From: Streptomyces sp. NBC_01551
Lineage (GTDB): Bacteria > Actinomycetota > Actinomycetes > Streptomycetales > Streptomycetaceae
Reading direction: 5' to 3'
DNA length: 64,000 bases
Assembly: GCF_026339935.1 (NCBI RefSeq)
Contig: NZ_JAPEPX010000001.1
Span: 3,052,001-3,116,000, forward strand
Below are positions 24,633 to 33,284 of this stretch, piece by piece (position 1 is the stretch's first letter; each line of letters opens with the position of its first letter). Position numbers and translations under genes: made by a program. The notes beneath the pieces are model-generated. The model worked only from the letters and a program-made list of their open reading frames with translations, had not been told where the DNA came from and did no database searches.

Positions 24633-26285
24633 ATGGCTACGACCACACCCAGCGGTGTGCGGGGAGGCGGCCGGTCGGAGACCACGTCCGACGGCGCGCC
24701 CATGACCCATCCGCAGATCATGAAGGCGCTGTCCGGGCTGATGCTCGGCATGTTCGTGGCGATCCTGTCCTCCACGATCGTCTCGAACGCACTGCCGCAG
24801 ATCATCAGCGACCTCGGCGGCACCCAGTCCTCCTACACCTGGGTGGTCACGGCCGCCCTGCTGTCGATGACGGCCGCGACCCCGCTCTGGGGCAAGCTGT
24901 CCGACCTCTTCAGCAAGAAGCTGCTGGTCCAGATATCCCTGGTCATCTACGTGCTCGGCTCGGTCGTGGCCGGCATGTCCCAGAACACCGGCATGCTCAT
25001 CGCCTGCCGCGTGGTCCAGGGCATCGGCGTCGGCGGCCTGTCCGCCCTCGCGCAGATCGTGATGGCGGCGATGATCTCCCCGCGCGAGCGCGGCCGGTAC
25101 AGCGGCTACCTCGGCGCGGTCTTCGCCGTCGCCACCGTCGGCGGCCCGCTGCTCGGCGGTGTCATCACCGACACCTCGTGGCTCGGCTGGCGCTGGTGCT
25201 TCTACGTCGGTGTGCCCTTCGCGATCATCGCCCTGATCGTCCTCCAGCGGACCCTGCACCTCCCGGTCGTCCGCCGCGACGTCAAGGTCGACTGGCTCGG
25301 CGCCTTCCTGATCAGCGGGGCCGTGTCCCTGCTGCTGATCTGGGTCACCCAGGCCGGCGACTCCTACGAGTGGATCTCCTGGCAGACCTGGGCCATGACC
25401 GGCGGCGCGGTGGCGCTCGGCCTGCTGTTCGTCCTCGTCGAATCCCGGGCGAGCGACCCGATCATCCCGCTGCGGCTGTTCCGCAACAAGACGATCAGCC
25501 TGGCCTCGGCGGCTTCGCTGTTCGTGGGCATCGCGATGTTCTCGGGCACCGTGTTTTTCAGCCAGTTCTTCCAGCTGGCCCGCGACGAGTCCCCCACGAT
25601 GTCCGGAATCCTCACGATTCCGATGATCGGCGGGCTCTTCGTCTCCTCCACCCTTTCCGGTCAGGTGATCACCAAGACCGGTAAGTGGAAGGCCTGGCTC
25701 GTCTCCGGCGGCGTCCTCCTGACGGCGGGCCTGGGCCTGCTGGGCACCCTGCGGTACGACACCCCGTACTGGCACATCGCGATCTACATGGCTCTGACCG
25801 GGCTCGGCCTCGGCATGATGATGCAGAACCTGGTGCTCGCCACGCAGAACCAGGTCGCCACCGAGGACCTCGGCGCGGCCAGCTCGGTCGTCACCTTCTT
25901 CCGCTCGCTCGGCGGCGCCGTGGGCGTCTCGGCGCTCGGCGCGGTCATGGCCAACCGGGTCACGCACTACGTCCAGGACGGCCTGACCGCACTCGGCCCG
26001 AAGGCCGCGGCCATGGGCCACGGCGGCACCGCCGGGGGCGGGATCCCCGACCTCGACAAGCTGCCCGCGCCGTTCCGCGAGGTCATCGAGTCCGCGTACG
26101 GGCACGGCGTCGGCGACGTGTTCCTCTACGCGGCCCCGTTCGCGCTGCTCTCGCTGGTGCTGGTGCTGTTCATCAAGGAGGTCGCCCTGAAGTCGAAGCC
26201 GGCGGCCCACGCCCCGGCCGCGGCCGGTTCCGCGCAGGCGGACGCGGCGGCCCCGGCTCCCGCGCAGGCACAGGCGCAGGCCTGA
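24633..26285 (+). CDS. MFS drug exporter, DHA2 (EmrB/QacA) family, 14 TMS
   Basis: 550 aa. Fourteen hydrophobic segments are predicted by eye between residues ~28 and 525. The family motifs are TPLWGKLSDLFSKK (motif A), RVVQGIGVGGLSALAQIVMA (motif C-like) and RERGRYSGYLGAVFAVATVG. Uses the proton gradient to export drugs or toxic metabolites. The C-terminus ends in an Ala/Gln/Pro-rich cytosolic tail. Co-transcribed with the MarR gene; substrate unknown. Confidence 0.92.
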   Translation: MATTTPSGVRGGGRSETTSDGAPMTHPQIMKALSGLMLGMFVAILSSTIVSNALPQIISDLGGTQSSYTWVVTAALLSMTAATPLWGKLSDLFSKKLLVQISLVIYVLGSVVAGMSQNTGMLIACRVVQGIGVGGLSALAQIVMAAMISPRERGRYSGYLGAVFAVATVGGPLLGGVITDTSWLGWRWCFYVGVPFAIIALIVLQRTLHLPVVRRDVKVDWLGAFLISGAVSLLLIWVTQAGDSYEWISWQTWAMTGGAVALGLLFVLVESRASDPIIPLRLFRNKTISLASAASLFVGIAMFSGTVFFSQFFQLARDESPTMSGILTIPMIGGLFVSSTLSGQVITKTGKWKAWLVSGGVLLTAGLGLLGTLRYDTPYWHIAIYMALTGLGLGMMMQNLVLATQNQVATEDLGAASSVVTFFRSLGGAVGVSALGAVMANRVTHYVQDGLTALGPKAAAMGHGGTAGGGIPDLDKLPAPFREVIESAYGHGVGDVFLYAAPFALLSLVLVLFIKEVALKSKPAAHAPAAAGSAQADAAAPAPAQAQAQA

Positions 26286-26335
26286 CGGCCGGAGAGCCTG
26301 ACGGCCTGACGGCCGGACAGCCGGCCCGACAAGAA

Positions 26336-26371
26336 CCGCGGGGCCGGGGCCTGATGGCCCCGGCCCCGCGG
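26336..26371. terminator. Very stable bidirectional hairpin
   Basis: Perfect 16-bp GC-only stem (26336-26351 with 26356-26371) and TGAT loop between the convergent MFS and TetR genes. Confidence 0.85.
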
Positions 26372-26390
26372 CGTTCGCCCGGTCACGGCG

Positions 26391-27083
26391 CTAGGCGGTC
26401 TTGGCCTCGATCCCCGCGATCAGGACGTCGAGCGCGAGGCGGAAGTCCCCCTCGGGCGCCCGCCGCGCCGAACCCCCGCAGCCGTGCAGGAAGTGTGAGA
26501 CGGCCAGGTGGGCGCCGGTCCGGCCGGCGTCCGCCAGACCCGTCGCGTCGAGCAGCCGCTGCAGTGCGGCGTCGAAGGCCCGGGCGTGCGGCCCGATGTT
26601 CGGGTACGCGGCGGTGAGCGGGGCCACCCACGGGTGGACCGCCAGCAGCTCCCGGTATCCGCAGGCCAGCGCCCGCAGCCGGGCGGGCCAGGCCGCCGCC
26701 CGCGACTCGCGTTCGGACTCCGGCCGGGACTCCGGATCGGGCTCCCGCTCCCGCTCCGGCTCCGGGTCGGGCTCCCGCTCCGGCTCCGGCGTGGCCGGCA
26801 GCGAAAGCTCCCCCAGCGCCCGGTCCAGGGCGAGTTCGAGCAGATCGTGCTTGGTGTCCACGTACCAGTACAGGGACATCGCGGTGACCCCCAGAGCGGC
26901 CGCCAGCCGCCGCATCGAGAACCGGCCCAGCCCCTCCGCGTCGAGCAGCCGGACCGTCGCCGCGGTGATCCGCTCCCGGTCGAGGCCGGACGGTGCCTCG
27001 CTGCGGCGTCTGGCCGGGGCCGCGGGCCTGGCGGTCAGCCAGACGCTGGTCCGGGTCTCCTCGGGATCGGCCGCGGTCACCAC
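26391..27083 (-). CDS. TetR-family regulator with charged repeat linker
   Basis: 230 aa from the GTG at 27083. The HTH is at about 38-85 (TVRLLDAEGLGRFSMRRLAA, ALGVTAMSLYWYVDTKHDLL), which is typical of the TetR_C_1 subgroup. Between it and the ligand-binding domain sits a stretch of about 35 residues of Pro/Glu/Arg/Asp repeats (PEPEREPDPEPEREREPDPE) that is not part of the family fold. The C-terminal domain (about 130-225) contains HPWVAPLTAAYPNIGPHARA. Target unknown; the divergent or neighbouring membrane transport genes are candidates. Confidence 0.85.
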   Translation of the reverse strand: MVTAADPEETRTSVWLTARPAAPARRRSEAPSGLDRERITAATVRLLDAEGLGRFSMRRLAAALGVTAMSLYWYVDTKHDLLELALDRALGELSLPATPEPEREPDPEPEREREPDPESRPESERESRAAAWPARLRALACGYRELLAVHPWVAPLTAAYPNIGPHARAFDAALQRLLDATGLADAGRTGAHLAVSHFLHGCGGSARRAPEGDFRLALDVLIAGIEAKTA

Positions 27084-27221
27084 GGAGGCACCCTCCTCAC
27101 GACAGGTGGATCAGCCCGGAATGCCCGGTCCGCCCTCTTGATGCTCCTCTCGATGCTAGGGGGTGCGTCTCGTATTCCGGTCGGATCAGGACGTGCCGGA
27201 CGCCGGCGCCGTCTACGCCGT

Positions 27222-29423
27222 CTACGCCGTCGGTGCCGTGAGGTCGTAGAAGGTGGCCCCGCCGACCGTGGTGGCCTTGAAGTTGGCCCGCACCCACTCC
27301 GAGATGGCGCTGCTGGTGCCGCCGCCCGGGCCGCCGCCGGGGCCGCCGCGCATGCCCGGGCCGCCTTCTGCGCCGGAGGCACCGTCGTTCTGCCCTATGA
27401 AGTAGTGGATCTTCCCCTCCTTGACGTATTCCTGGAACTTCGCGAGCGTCGGCGAGGGGTCACTGCCGTTGAACCCGCCGATCGGCATCACCGGCTCGCC
27501 CGAGGCCAGTTGGTAGCTCGCCGCGTTCTGCGCGCCGATCGCGGCCGCCGCCCAGGTGTACGTGCCCGCGTCCGCGCGCAGCGCGGCCTTCGCCTCCTCG
27601 CTGGTCTTCGTACCGTTCAGGAGGCCGCCGGGACCGCCTTGGCCACCGCCCGTGCGGGGGCCGCGCCCCTGGCCGCCGCCGGCTCCGCCGGGGCCGCCCT
27701 GGCCGCCGGGCGCCATCCGGACCGTTCCGCCCTGGGGCGCGCCGCCCTGCGGCCCGCCCTGCTGGGTGCCTTGCGGGCCGCCCTGGGTTCCGGCCTGCGG
27801 GCCGCCCGGGAAGCCTCCGTCGCCCGCCCGGGAGAACCGCATGCCACCGGGTCCGCCGCCCGCCACCGCGGGCCCGGCCGTCACGATCGAGCCGCTGCGC
27901 GCCGAGTCCACCGTGGTCAGGCAGTACGCGAGCGGTCCGGCCAGGGCCGCGCCCACGCCCAGTGCCGCCGCGCCCAGCAGGAGCCGGCCGGCCGTCCGGG
28001 AGCCCGGACGCCACCGCGAGCCGAGGAGCAGTCCGGCGGCCGCGAGGAGCCCGGCGGCCAGCACGGTCCAGCGCAGCCACGGCAGGTAGCCGGAGGCGCG
28101 GCCGAGCAGGACGTACGACCAGGAGGCGGTCAGCGCGAGGGTTCCGGCGAGGGTGAGGGAGGCGGCCGGGCTGCCCCGCTCCTCCCACAGCACGGCGACG
28201 CCCATGCCGACCAGCGCGGCCACGAACGGCGCCAGCGCGACGGTGTAGTACTCGTGGAAGATGCCCTGCATGTAGCTGAAGATCAGTGCGGTGATCAGCA
28301 GGCATCCGCCCCAGGCCAGGAAGGCCGCCCGGGCCATGCTCTCCACGGAGTCGGTGGCCCGACGGGCACGCCAGGTGATCACCAGACCGGCCACGAGCAT
28401 GACCAGGGCCGCCGGCAGCAGCCAGGAGATCTGACCGCCGATGTTGGCCGAGAAGAGCCGGTCGATCCCGGTCTCTCCCCAGCCTCCGCCACCGCCACCG
28501 CCACCGCCCTGACGGCCTCCGCCTCCGACGCTGCCGACCTCGTTGCCGTTGATCCGGCCGAGGCCGTTGTAGCCGAGGGTCAGTTCCAGGAAGGAGTTGT
28601 TCTGCGAGCCACCGATGTACGGGCGCGAGCCGGCCGGCCAGAGCTCGACGATCGCCACCCACCAGCCGCCGGCCACCACCATGGCGAGCCCGGCGAGCAG
28701 CAGCTGACCGAGCCTGCGGCGCAGCCGGGTCGGCGCGCAGACGGCGTAGAGGAGGGCGAGCGGCGGCAGGATGACGAACGCCTGGAGGGTCTTGGTCAGG
28801 AACGCGAAGCCGATCGCGACGCCCGCCCAGACGAGCCACTTGGTGTGCGCGCCGTCCAGGGCCCGCAGCACGCAGTACACGGTGACGGTGAGCAGCAGGG
28901 TCAGCAGCGCGTCGGGGTTGTTGAAGCGGAACATCAGCGCGGCGACGGGCGTCAGCGCGAAGGCCGCGCCGCTCAGCAGCGCGGCCACGGGGCCGAACTG
29001 GCGGCGTACGGCGGCGTGGAGGACGGCGGTCGTCCCGACGCCCATCAGCGCCTGCGGGACGAGGATCTGCCAGGAGCCGAGCCCGAACAGCCGGACCGAC
29101 AGCGCCATCGGCCACAGGGCGGCCGGGGGCTTGTCGACGGTGATGGAGTTGCCGGCGTCGGAGGAGCCGAAGAAGAAGGCCTTCCAGCTCTCGCTGCCCG
29201 CCTGGACGGCGGCGGAGTAGAAGGAGTTGGCGTACCCGGAGGCGCTCAGGTTCCACAGCAGCAGCGCGGCGGTGCCGATCAGCAGCGCGAGGTACGCGGG
29301 GCGCTCCCAGCGGGGCCGCGCCGCGCGGGCCGTCGTGGCCGGGGGCACGGACGGCGTGGCCGGTGCCGGGGTCGGGCCCCGTTCCGGGAAGGGTGAGTCC
29401 AGGGGCGGTACGGCCGTGGTCAT
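27222..29423 (-). CDS. GT39/ArnT-like membrane glycosyltransferase (YkcB type)
   Basis: 733 aa. About twelve membrane helices. The N-terminal periplasmic loop motif SGYANSFYSAAVQAGSESWK and then SDAGNSITVDKPPAALWPMA carry the conserved Asp/Glu of the polyprenyl-phosphate-sugar-dependent GT-C fold. Two very Gly-rich insertions are present: one near residues 300-320, the other a ~100-residue Gly/Pro/Gln tract around 500-600. A C-terminal soluble domain follows. B. subtilis YkcB/YkcC-type pairs combine such a protein with a GT2 enzyme, as here (ATGA overlap with the preceding gene). It likely transfers a sugar to an exported acceptor. Confidence 0.85.
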   Translation of the reverse strand: MTTAVPPLDSPFPERGPTPAPATPSVPPATTARAARPRWERPAYLALLIGTAALLLWNLSASGYANSFYSAAVQAGSESWKAFFFGSSDAGNSITVDKPPAALWPMALSVRLFGLGSWQILVPQALMGVGTTAVLHAAVRRQFGPVAALLSGAAFALTPVAALMFRFNNPDALLTLLLTVTVYCVLRALDGAHTKWLVWAGVAIGFAFLTKTLQAFVILPPLALLYAVCAPTRLRRRLGQLLLAGLAMVVAGGWWVAIVELWPAGSRPYIGGSQNNSFLELTLGYNGLGRINGNEVGSVGGGGRQGGGGGGGGGWGETGIDRLFSANIGGQISWLLPAALVMLVAGLVITWRARRATDSVESMARAAFLAWGGCLLITALIFSYMQGIFHEYYTVALAPFVAALVGMGVAVLWEERGSPAASLTLAGTLALTASWSYVLLGRASGYLPWLRWTVLAAGLLAAAGLLLGSRWRPGSRTAGRLLLGAAALGVGAALAGPLAYCLTTVDSARSGSIVTAGPAVAGGGPGGMRFSRAGDGGFPGGPQAGTQGGPQGTQQGGPQGGAPQGGTVRMAPGGQGGPGGAGGGQGRGPRTGGGQGGPGGLLNGTKTSEEAKAALRADAGTYTWAAAAIGAQNAASYQLASGEPVMPIGGFNGSDPSPTLAKFQEYVKEGKIHYFIGQNDGASGAEGGPGMRGGPGGGPGGGTSSAISEWVRANFKATTVGGATFYDLTAPTA

Positions 29424-30697
29424 CGGTTGTCGTCCTTCGCGGGAGTGGCGCGCCGTTCGGGGAAGACCCAGGCGCGGAAGAGCAGGAAGCGCAGCACGGT
29501 GGCGGCGAGGTTGGCGGTGATCAGGACGGCCAGTTCGGTGCCGTGGGCGGCCCGCGCGGGTACGGCCGCGTCGAGGGCGGCCAGCGAGCCGCTGGTCAGC
29601 GCCAGTCCGATGCCGAACACCAGCAGGCCCTGGGCCTGGTGGCGTACGGCCCGGTCCCGGCCGCGGACGCCGAAGGTGAGCCGGCGGTTCGCGGCGGTGT
29701 TGGCGACGGCGGAGAGCAGCAGCGCGGCGGCGTTGGCGGCCTGCGGCCCGGTCCCGGACCGGAAGGCGGAGTACAGCAGCAGGTAGAGCAGGGTGCTCAG
29801 CAGTCCCACGGCGCAGAAGCCGAGCAGCTGGCGGGCCAGCCCGCGCGGGACGCCGGGCAGTGCGGTGCGGTCGCGCGGGTCGTCACCGAAGGGTCGGGCG
29901 AGCCGGTCGAGCGGGAGCGCGCCGACGGCCAGGGCCCGGCCCACCCGCCAGACGCCCTTGAGGTCCTCGGTGGCGGTGCGGACGATGTGGACGGTGGAGT
30001 CGGGGTCGTCCACCCAGTCGACCGGCACCTCGTGGATCCGCAGCCCGGCCCGCTCGGCGAGGACCAGCAGCTCGGTGTCGAAGAACCAGCCGGAGTCCTC
30101 GACCAGCGGCAGGAGCCGCTCGGCGACCTCCCGCCGGATGGCTTTGAACCCGCACTGGGCGTCGCTGAAGCGGGCGGCGAGGGAGGAGCGCAGCAGCAGG
30201 TTGTAGGCGCGGGACACGAACTCCCGCTTCGCGCCCCGCACCACGCGCGAGGAGCGGGCCAGGCGGGTGCCGATGGCGAGGTCGGAGTGGCCGGAGATGA
30301 GCGGGGCGACCAGCGGCAGCAGCGCGTTGAGGTCGGTGGAGAGGTCCACGTCCATGTACGCGAGGACGGGCGCCTCCGACCGGGACCAGACGGTGCGCAG
30401 GGCGCGGCCGCGGCCCTTCTCCTCCAGCCGGGTGCTGCGGACGCCTTCGACGTCGGCGGCGAGGGCGGCCGCGACCTCGGGGGTGCGGTCGGTGCTCGCG
30501 TTGTCGGCGATGGTGATGCGGAACGGGTACGGGAAGGTGCGGGTGAGGTGCTCGTGCAGCCGGCGCACACACGGCCCGAGGTCCTTTTCCTCGTTGAACA
30601 CCGGGATCACCACGTCGAGTACGGGGATCCCCGGCACGGGCGCGAGCGGCGCCCGTGCCGGAAGGGCACCGGGTCGCGGAGAGGTGTCGGTTGGCAT
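29420..30697 (-). CDS. GT2 glycosyltransferase fused to a GtrA domain (YkcC-like)
   Basis: 425 aa from the ATG at 30697. Residues ~25-265 form a dolichol-phosphate-mannose-synthase-type GT2: VVIPVFNEEKDLGPCVRRLH, ADNASTDRT, AYMDVDLSTDLNAL (catalytic DXD-like MDVD), and SDAQCGFKAIRREVAERLLP. The C-terminal ~125 residues are a four-helix GtrA flippase-like domain (LGFCAVGLLSTLLYLLLYSA ... ANTAANRRLTFGVRGRDRAV). It probably makes and flips a polyprenyl-phosphate sugar used by the downstream GT39 enzyme. Confidence 0.88.
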   Translation of the reverse strand: MPTDTSPRPGALPARAPLAPVPGIPVLDVVIPVFNEEKDLGPCVRRLHEHLTRTFPYPFRITIADNASTDRTPEVAAALAADVEGVRSTRLEEKGRGRALRTVWSRSEAPVLAYMDVDLSTDLNALLPLVAPLISGHSDLAIGTRLARSSRVVRGAKREFVSRAYNLLLRSSLAARFSDAQCGFKAIRREVAERLLPLVEDSGWFFDTELLVLAERAGLRIHEVPVDWVDDPDSTVHIVRTATEDLKGVWRVGRALAVGALPLDRLARPFGDDPRDRTALPGVPRGLARQLLGFCAVGLLSTLLYLLLYSAFRSGTGPQAANAAALLLSAVANTAANRRLTFGVRGRDRAVRHQAQGLLVFGIGLALTSGSLAALDAAVPARAAHGTELAVLITANLAATVLRFLLFRAWVFPERRATPAKDDNR

Positions 30698-30722
30698 GTA
30701 CCGACACTCGCCGGGCGGGCTG

Positions 30723-32441
30723 TCACCGCTGTGTGGTGAGCCTGTGGCCTGTCTGTGAGTTCGCCGCGACCGAGGCCGGATCGCGGTCGCGGTCGCGGTC
30801 GCCTTCGCGGTCGCGGTCATTGCGGTCGCCATCGCCATCGCCATCGCCATCGCCGCCGCCGTCACCGTCGCCGAGGGGGAGCAGGACCTCGAAGCGGGTG
30901 CGTCCCGGCTCGCTCGCCACGTCGACGCGCCCGCCGTGCGCCGAGACGACGGCCGCGACGATGGCGAGCCCGAGGCCCGTGGAGCCCGCGGCGCGGGACC
31001 GGGAGGCGTCGCCGCGGGCGAAGCGCTCGAAGACGTGGGGGAGCAGTGCGGGCGGGATGCCGGGCCCGTCGTCCTCGATCCGCAGCCGGACGGCGGATGT
31101 TTCACGTGAAACACGGGCGGTCACGGTGGTGCCGGGCGGGGTGTGGGTGCGGGCGTTGGCGAGGAGGTTCACCAGGACCTGCTGGATCCGGGCCGGGTCG
31201 GCGCGGATGGGCGCGGGCCCGTCGGGGAGTTCCAGACGCCAGTGGTGTGCGGGTCCGGCGGCGCGGGCGTCACTGACGGCGTCCACGACCAGCGGGGCGA
31301 GGTCGGTGTCGGTACGGGAGAGCGGGCGGCCCGCGTCGAGGCGGGCCAGCAGCAGCAGGTCCTCGACCAGGCCGGTCATCCGGGTGGCCTCGGACTCGAT
31401 CCGGCCGAGGGCGTGCCGGGTGTCGGGCCCGGGCTCCTCGCGGCCCCGTCGGGTGAGTTCGGCGTAGCCGCGGATGGAGGCCAGCGGAGTGCGTAGCTCG
31501 TGGCTGGCGTCGGCGACGAACTGCCGGACCCGAGTCTCGCTCTGCTGGCGGGCGGTGAGGGCCGAGGAGACGTGGCCCAGCATCCGGTTGAGGGCGGCGC
31601 CGACTTGACCGACCTCGGTGCGCGGGTCGGCTTCGGCGTCGGGAACCCGCTCGTGCAGGGCGGGTTCGCCGCTGTGCAGGGGCAGTTCGGAGACCCGGGT
31701 CGCGGTGGCCGCGACGCGGCGCAGCGGGCGCAGGGCCACTCCGACGAGGGCTTGTCCGGCGAGGGAGGCGGCGATGAGTCCGGCCAGGGTGACGAAGACC
31801 TCGACCGCGACCAGGGTGTGCACGGTGGAGTCCACGTCACCGAGCGGGAAGCCGAGCACCAGGCTTCCGTCGGGTGCGGTCAGCACCCGGTAGCTGCCGA
31901 GGTCCGGGAGCTCCAGGTCGACGGGACCGGAGCGGCCCCGTGCCGCGGCCGTGCGGGCGGCCTGGGTGAGGGCTGCCGTCTGGGCGGCGGTGAGGGGCTG
32001 GCGGTGGTCCAGCGCGGGCCCGCCGACGGCGTCGCTGCGGGCGGTGCCGAGGACCTTGCCGTCGGAGTCGAGCCGGATCCCTGCCGTGCCCAGCGGGGTG
32101 CCGGGGGCCATGACGAAGCCGAGGCCGCTCTCGTGTTCCGGTTTGGCGCCCGGGCCGCGCGTGGCCATGCCCACGGAGGTGCGCAGCTGGTCGTCGAGCT
32201 TGTCGACGAGGTACGAGCGCAGGGAGAGGGTGGTGACGGCTCCGATGGCCGCTCCGACTACGGCGATCAGCGCGACGGCGGAGACGACCAGCCGGGTCCG
32301 CAGGGACCACGGCCGCCGTGGCCGCCGGGCCTTGGTCCGCGCGGCTCCGGCCCGTTCGGCTCCGGCCCGTTCGGCCCCGGCCCGTTCGGCCCCGGTCCGG
32401 CGCGGTTCCCGCCCGGGTCCGCGTGAGGATCCGAGCGCCAC
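30723..32441 (-). CDS. Sensor histidine kinase (HAMP, HisKA, HATPase)
   Basis: 572 aa. The N-terminus has a GAERAGAERAGAERAGAA repeat. Two membrane helices (about 46-70 and 212-235) flank an extracellular sensor region. After HAMP come the H-box FVADASHELRTPLASIRGYA, the N-box NLLANARTHTPPG, and GPGIPPALLPHVFERF and GSTGLGLAIVAAV. The C-terminal tail is an odd Asp/Gly/Arg repeat (DGDGDGDGDRNDRDREGDRD). A perfect parS palindrome is embedded in the catalytic-domain coding sequence (VSRETSAV). GTG start shares its G with the response-regulator stop. Confidence 0.9.
   Translation of the reverse strand: MALGSSRGPGREPRRTGAERAGAERAGAERAGAARTKARRPRRPWSLRTRLVVSAVALIAVVGAAIGAVTTLSLRSYLVDKLDDQLRTSVGMATRGPGAKPEHESGLGFVMAPGTPLGTAGIRLDSDGKVLGTARSDAVGGPALDHRQPLTAAQTAALTQAARTAAARGRSGPVDLELPDLGSYRVLTAPDGSLVLGFPLGDVDSTVHTLVAVEVFVTLAGLIAASLAGQALVGVALRPLRRVAATATRVSELPLHSGEPALHERVPDAEADPRTEVGQVGAALNRMLGHVSSALTARQQSETRVRQFVADASHELRTPLASIRGYAELTRRGREEPGPDTRHALGRIESEATRMTGLVEDLLLLARLDAGRPLSRTDTDLAPLVVDAVSDARAAGPAHHWRLELPDGPAPIRADPARIQQVLVNLLANARTHTPPGTTVTARVSRETSAVRLRIEDDGPGIPPALLPHVFERFARGDASRSRAAGSTGLGLAIVAAVVSAHGGRVDVASEPGRTRFEVLLPLGDGDGGGDGDGDGDGDRNDRDREGDRDRDRDPASVAANSQTGHRLTTQR
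31098..31113. other. parS: parS site (ParB-binding), intragenic
   Basis: TGTTTCACGTGAAACA, a perfect match to the Streptomyces parS palindrome used by ParB for chromosome segregation. It lies inside the histidine-kinase coding sequence. Confidence 0.88.
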
Positions 32442-33208
32442 TACTCGGCCGGCTTGATCAGGTAGCCGGCGCCGCGCCGGGTGTGGATCATCGGCGGCCG
32501 CCCGGTACCCGTCTCCAGCTTCCGCCGCAGGTAGGAGATGTACAGCTCGACCACGTTGGCCTGGCCGCCGAAGTCGTACGACCAGACCCGGTCGAGGATC
32601 TGCGCCTTGCTCAGCACCCGCCGCGGGTTGCGCATCAGGTAGCGCAGCAGCTCGAACTCGGTCGCCGTCAGGTGGACCTCCTGGCCGCCCCGGGAAACCT
32701 CGTGGCTGTCCTCGTCCATCCGCAGGTCCCCGACGGCCAGGACGGACCCGCCGCGCGCCGCCTGGGCCGCGCCCGAACGGCGCACCAGTCCGCGCAGCCG
32801 GGCCACGACCTCCTCCAGGCTGAACGGCTTGGTGACGTAGTCGTCGCCGCCCGCCGTCAGGCCCGCGATGCGGTCCTCGACGGAGTCCTTGGCGGTCAGG
32901 AACAGCACCGGGACCTGCGGGATCTCCCGGCGCAGCCGTCCGAGGACGGCCAGCCCGTCCATGTCGGGGAGCATCACGTCGAGGACCACGACGTCCGGCC
33001 GGAACTCCCGGGCCGCCCGCACCGCACCCGCCCCGTCGCCCGCGCTGCGGACCTCGCAGCCCTCGTAGCGCAGGGCCATGGAGAGCAGTTCGGAGAGCGA
33101 GATCTCGTCGTCGACGACGAGCACCCGGCAGGGGCCGCCGTCTGGCCGGACGAGGGCCGTGGGATTGCCGGGGGACGTGGACGCGTGAGAAGTGGTCGTC
33201 GCTGTCAT
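32441..33208 (-). CDS. OmpR-family response regulator
   Basis: 255 aa. The receiver (about 26-142) has VLVVDDE, phospho-Asp in VVVLDVMLPDMDGLAV, Thr in PVLFLTAKD and Lys in YVTKPFSL. The winged-helix effector (about 160-252) includes LTATEFELLRYLMRNPRRVL and the wing YISYLRRKLE ... HTRRGAGYLI. It starts the RR - kinase - GT2/GtrA - GT39 unit, so it may control cell-surface glycosylation. A ~25-residue leader precedes the receiver; a later start is possible. Confidence 0.92.
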   Translation of the reverse strand: MTATTTSHASTSPGNPTALVRPDGGPCRVLVVDDEISLSELLSMALRYEGCEVRSAGDGAGAVRAAREFRPDVVVLDVMLPDMDGLAVLGRLRREIPQVPVLFLTAKDSVEDRIAGLTAGGDDYVTKPFSLEEVVARLRGLVRRSGAAQAARGGSVLAVGDLRMDEDSHEVSRGGQEVHLTATEFELLRYLMRNPRRVLSKAQILDRVWSYDFGGQANVVELYISYLRRKLETGTGRPPMIHTRRGAGYLIKPAE

Positions 33209-33284
33209 GGGGCCACGCTGACCGGCGGCTCTGAGAGCGTTCTTGGCCCTTCCTGTGAATTTCCTGAGAAACGGCGGCGGCCGC

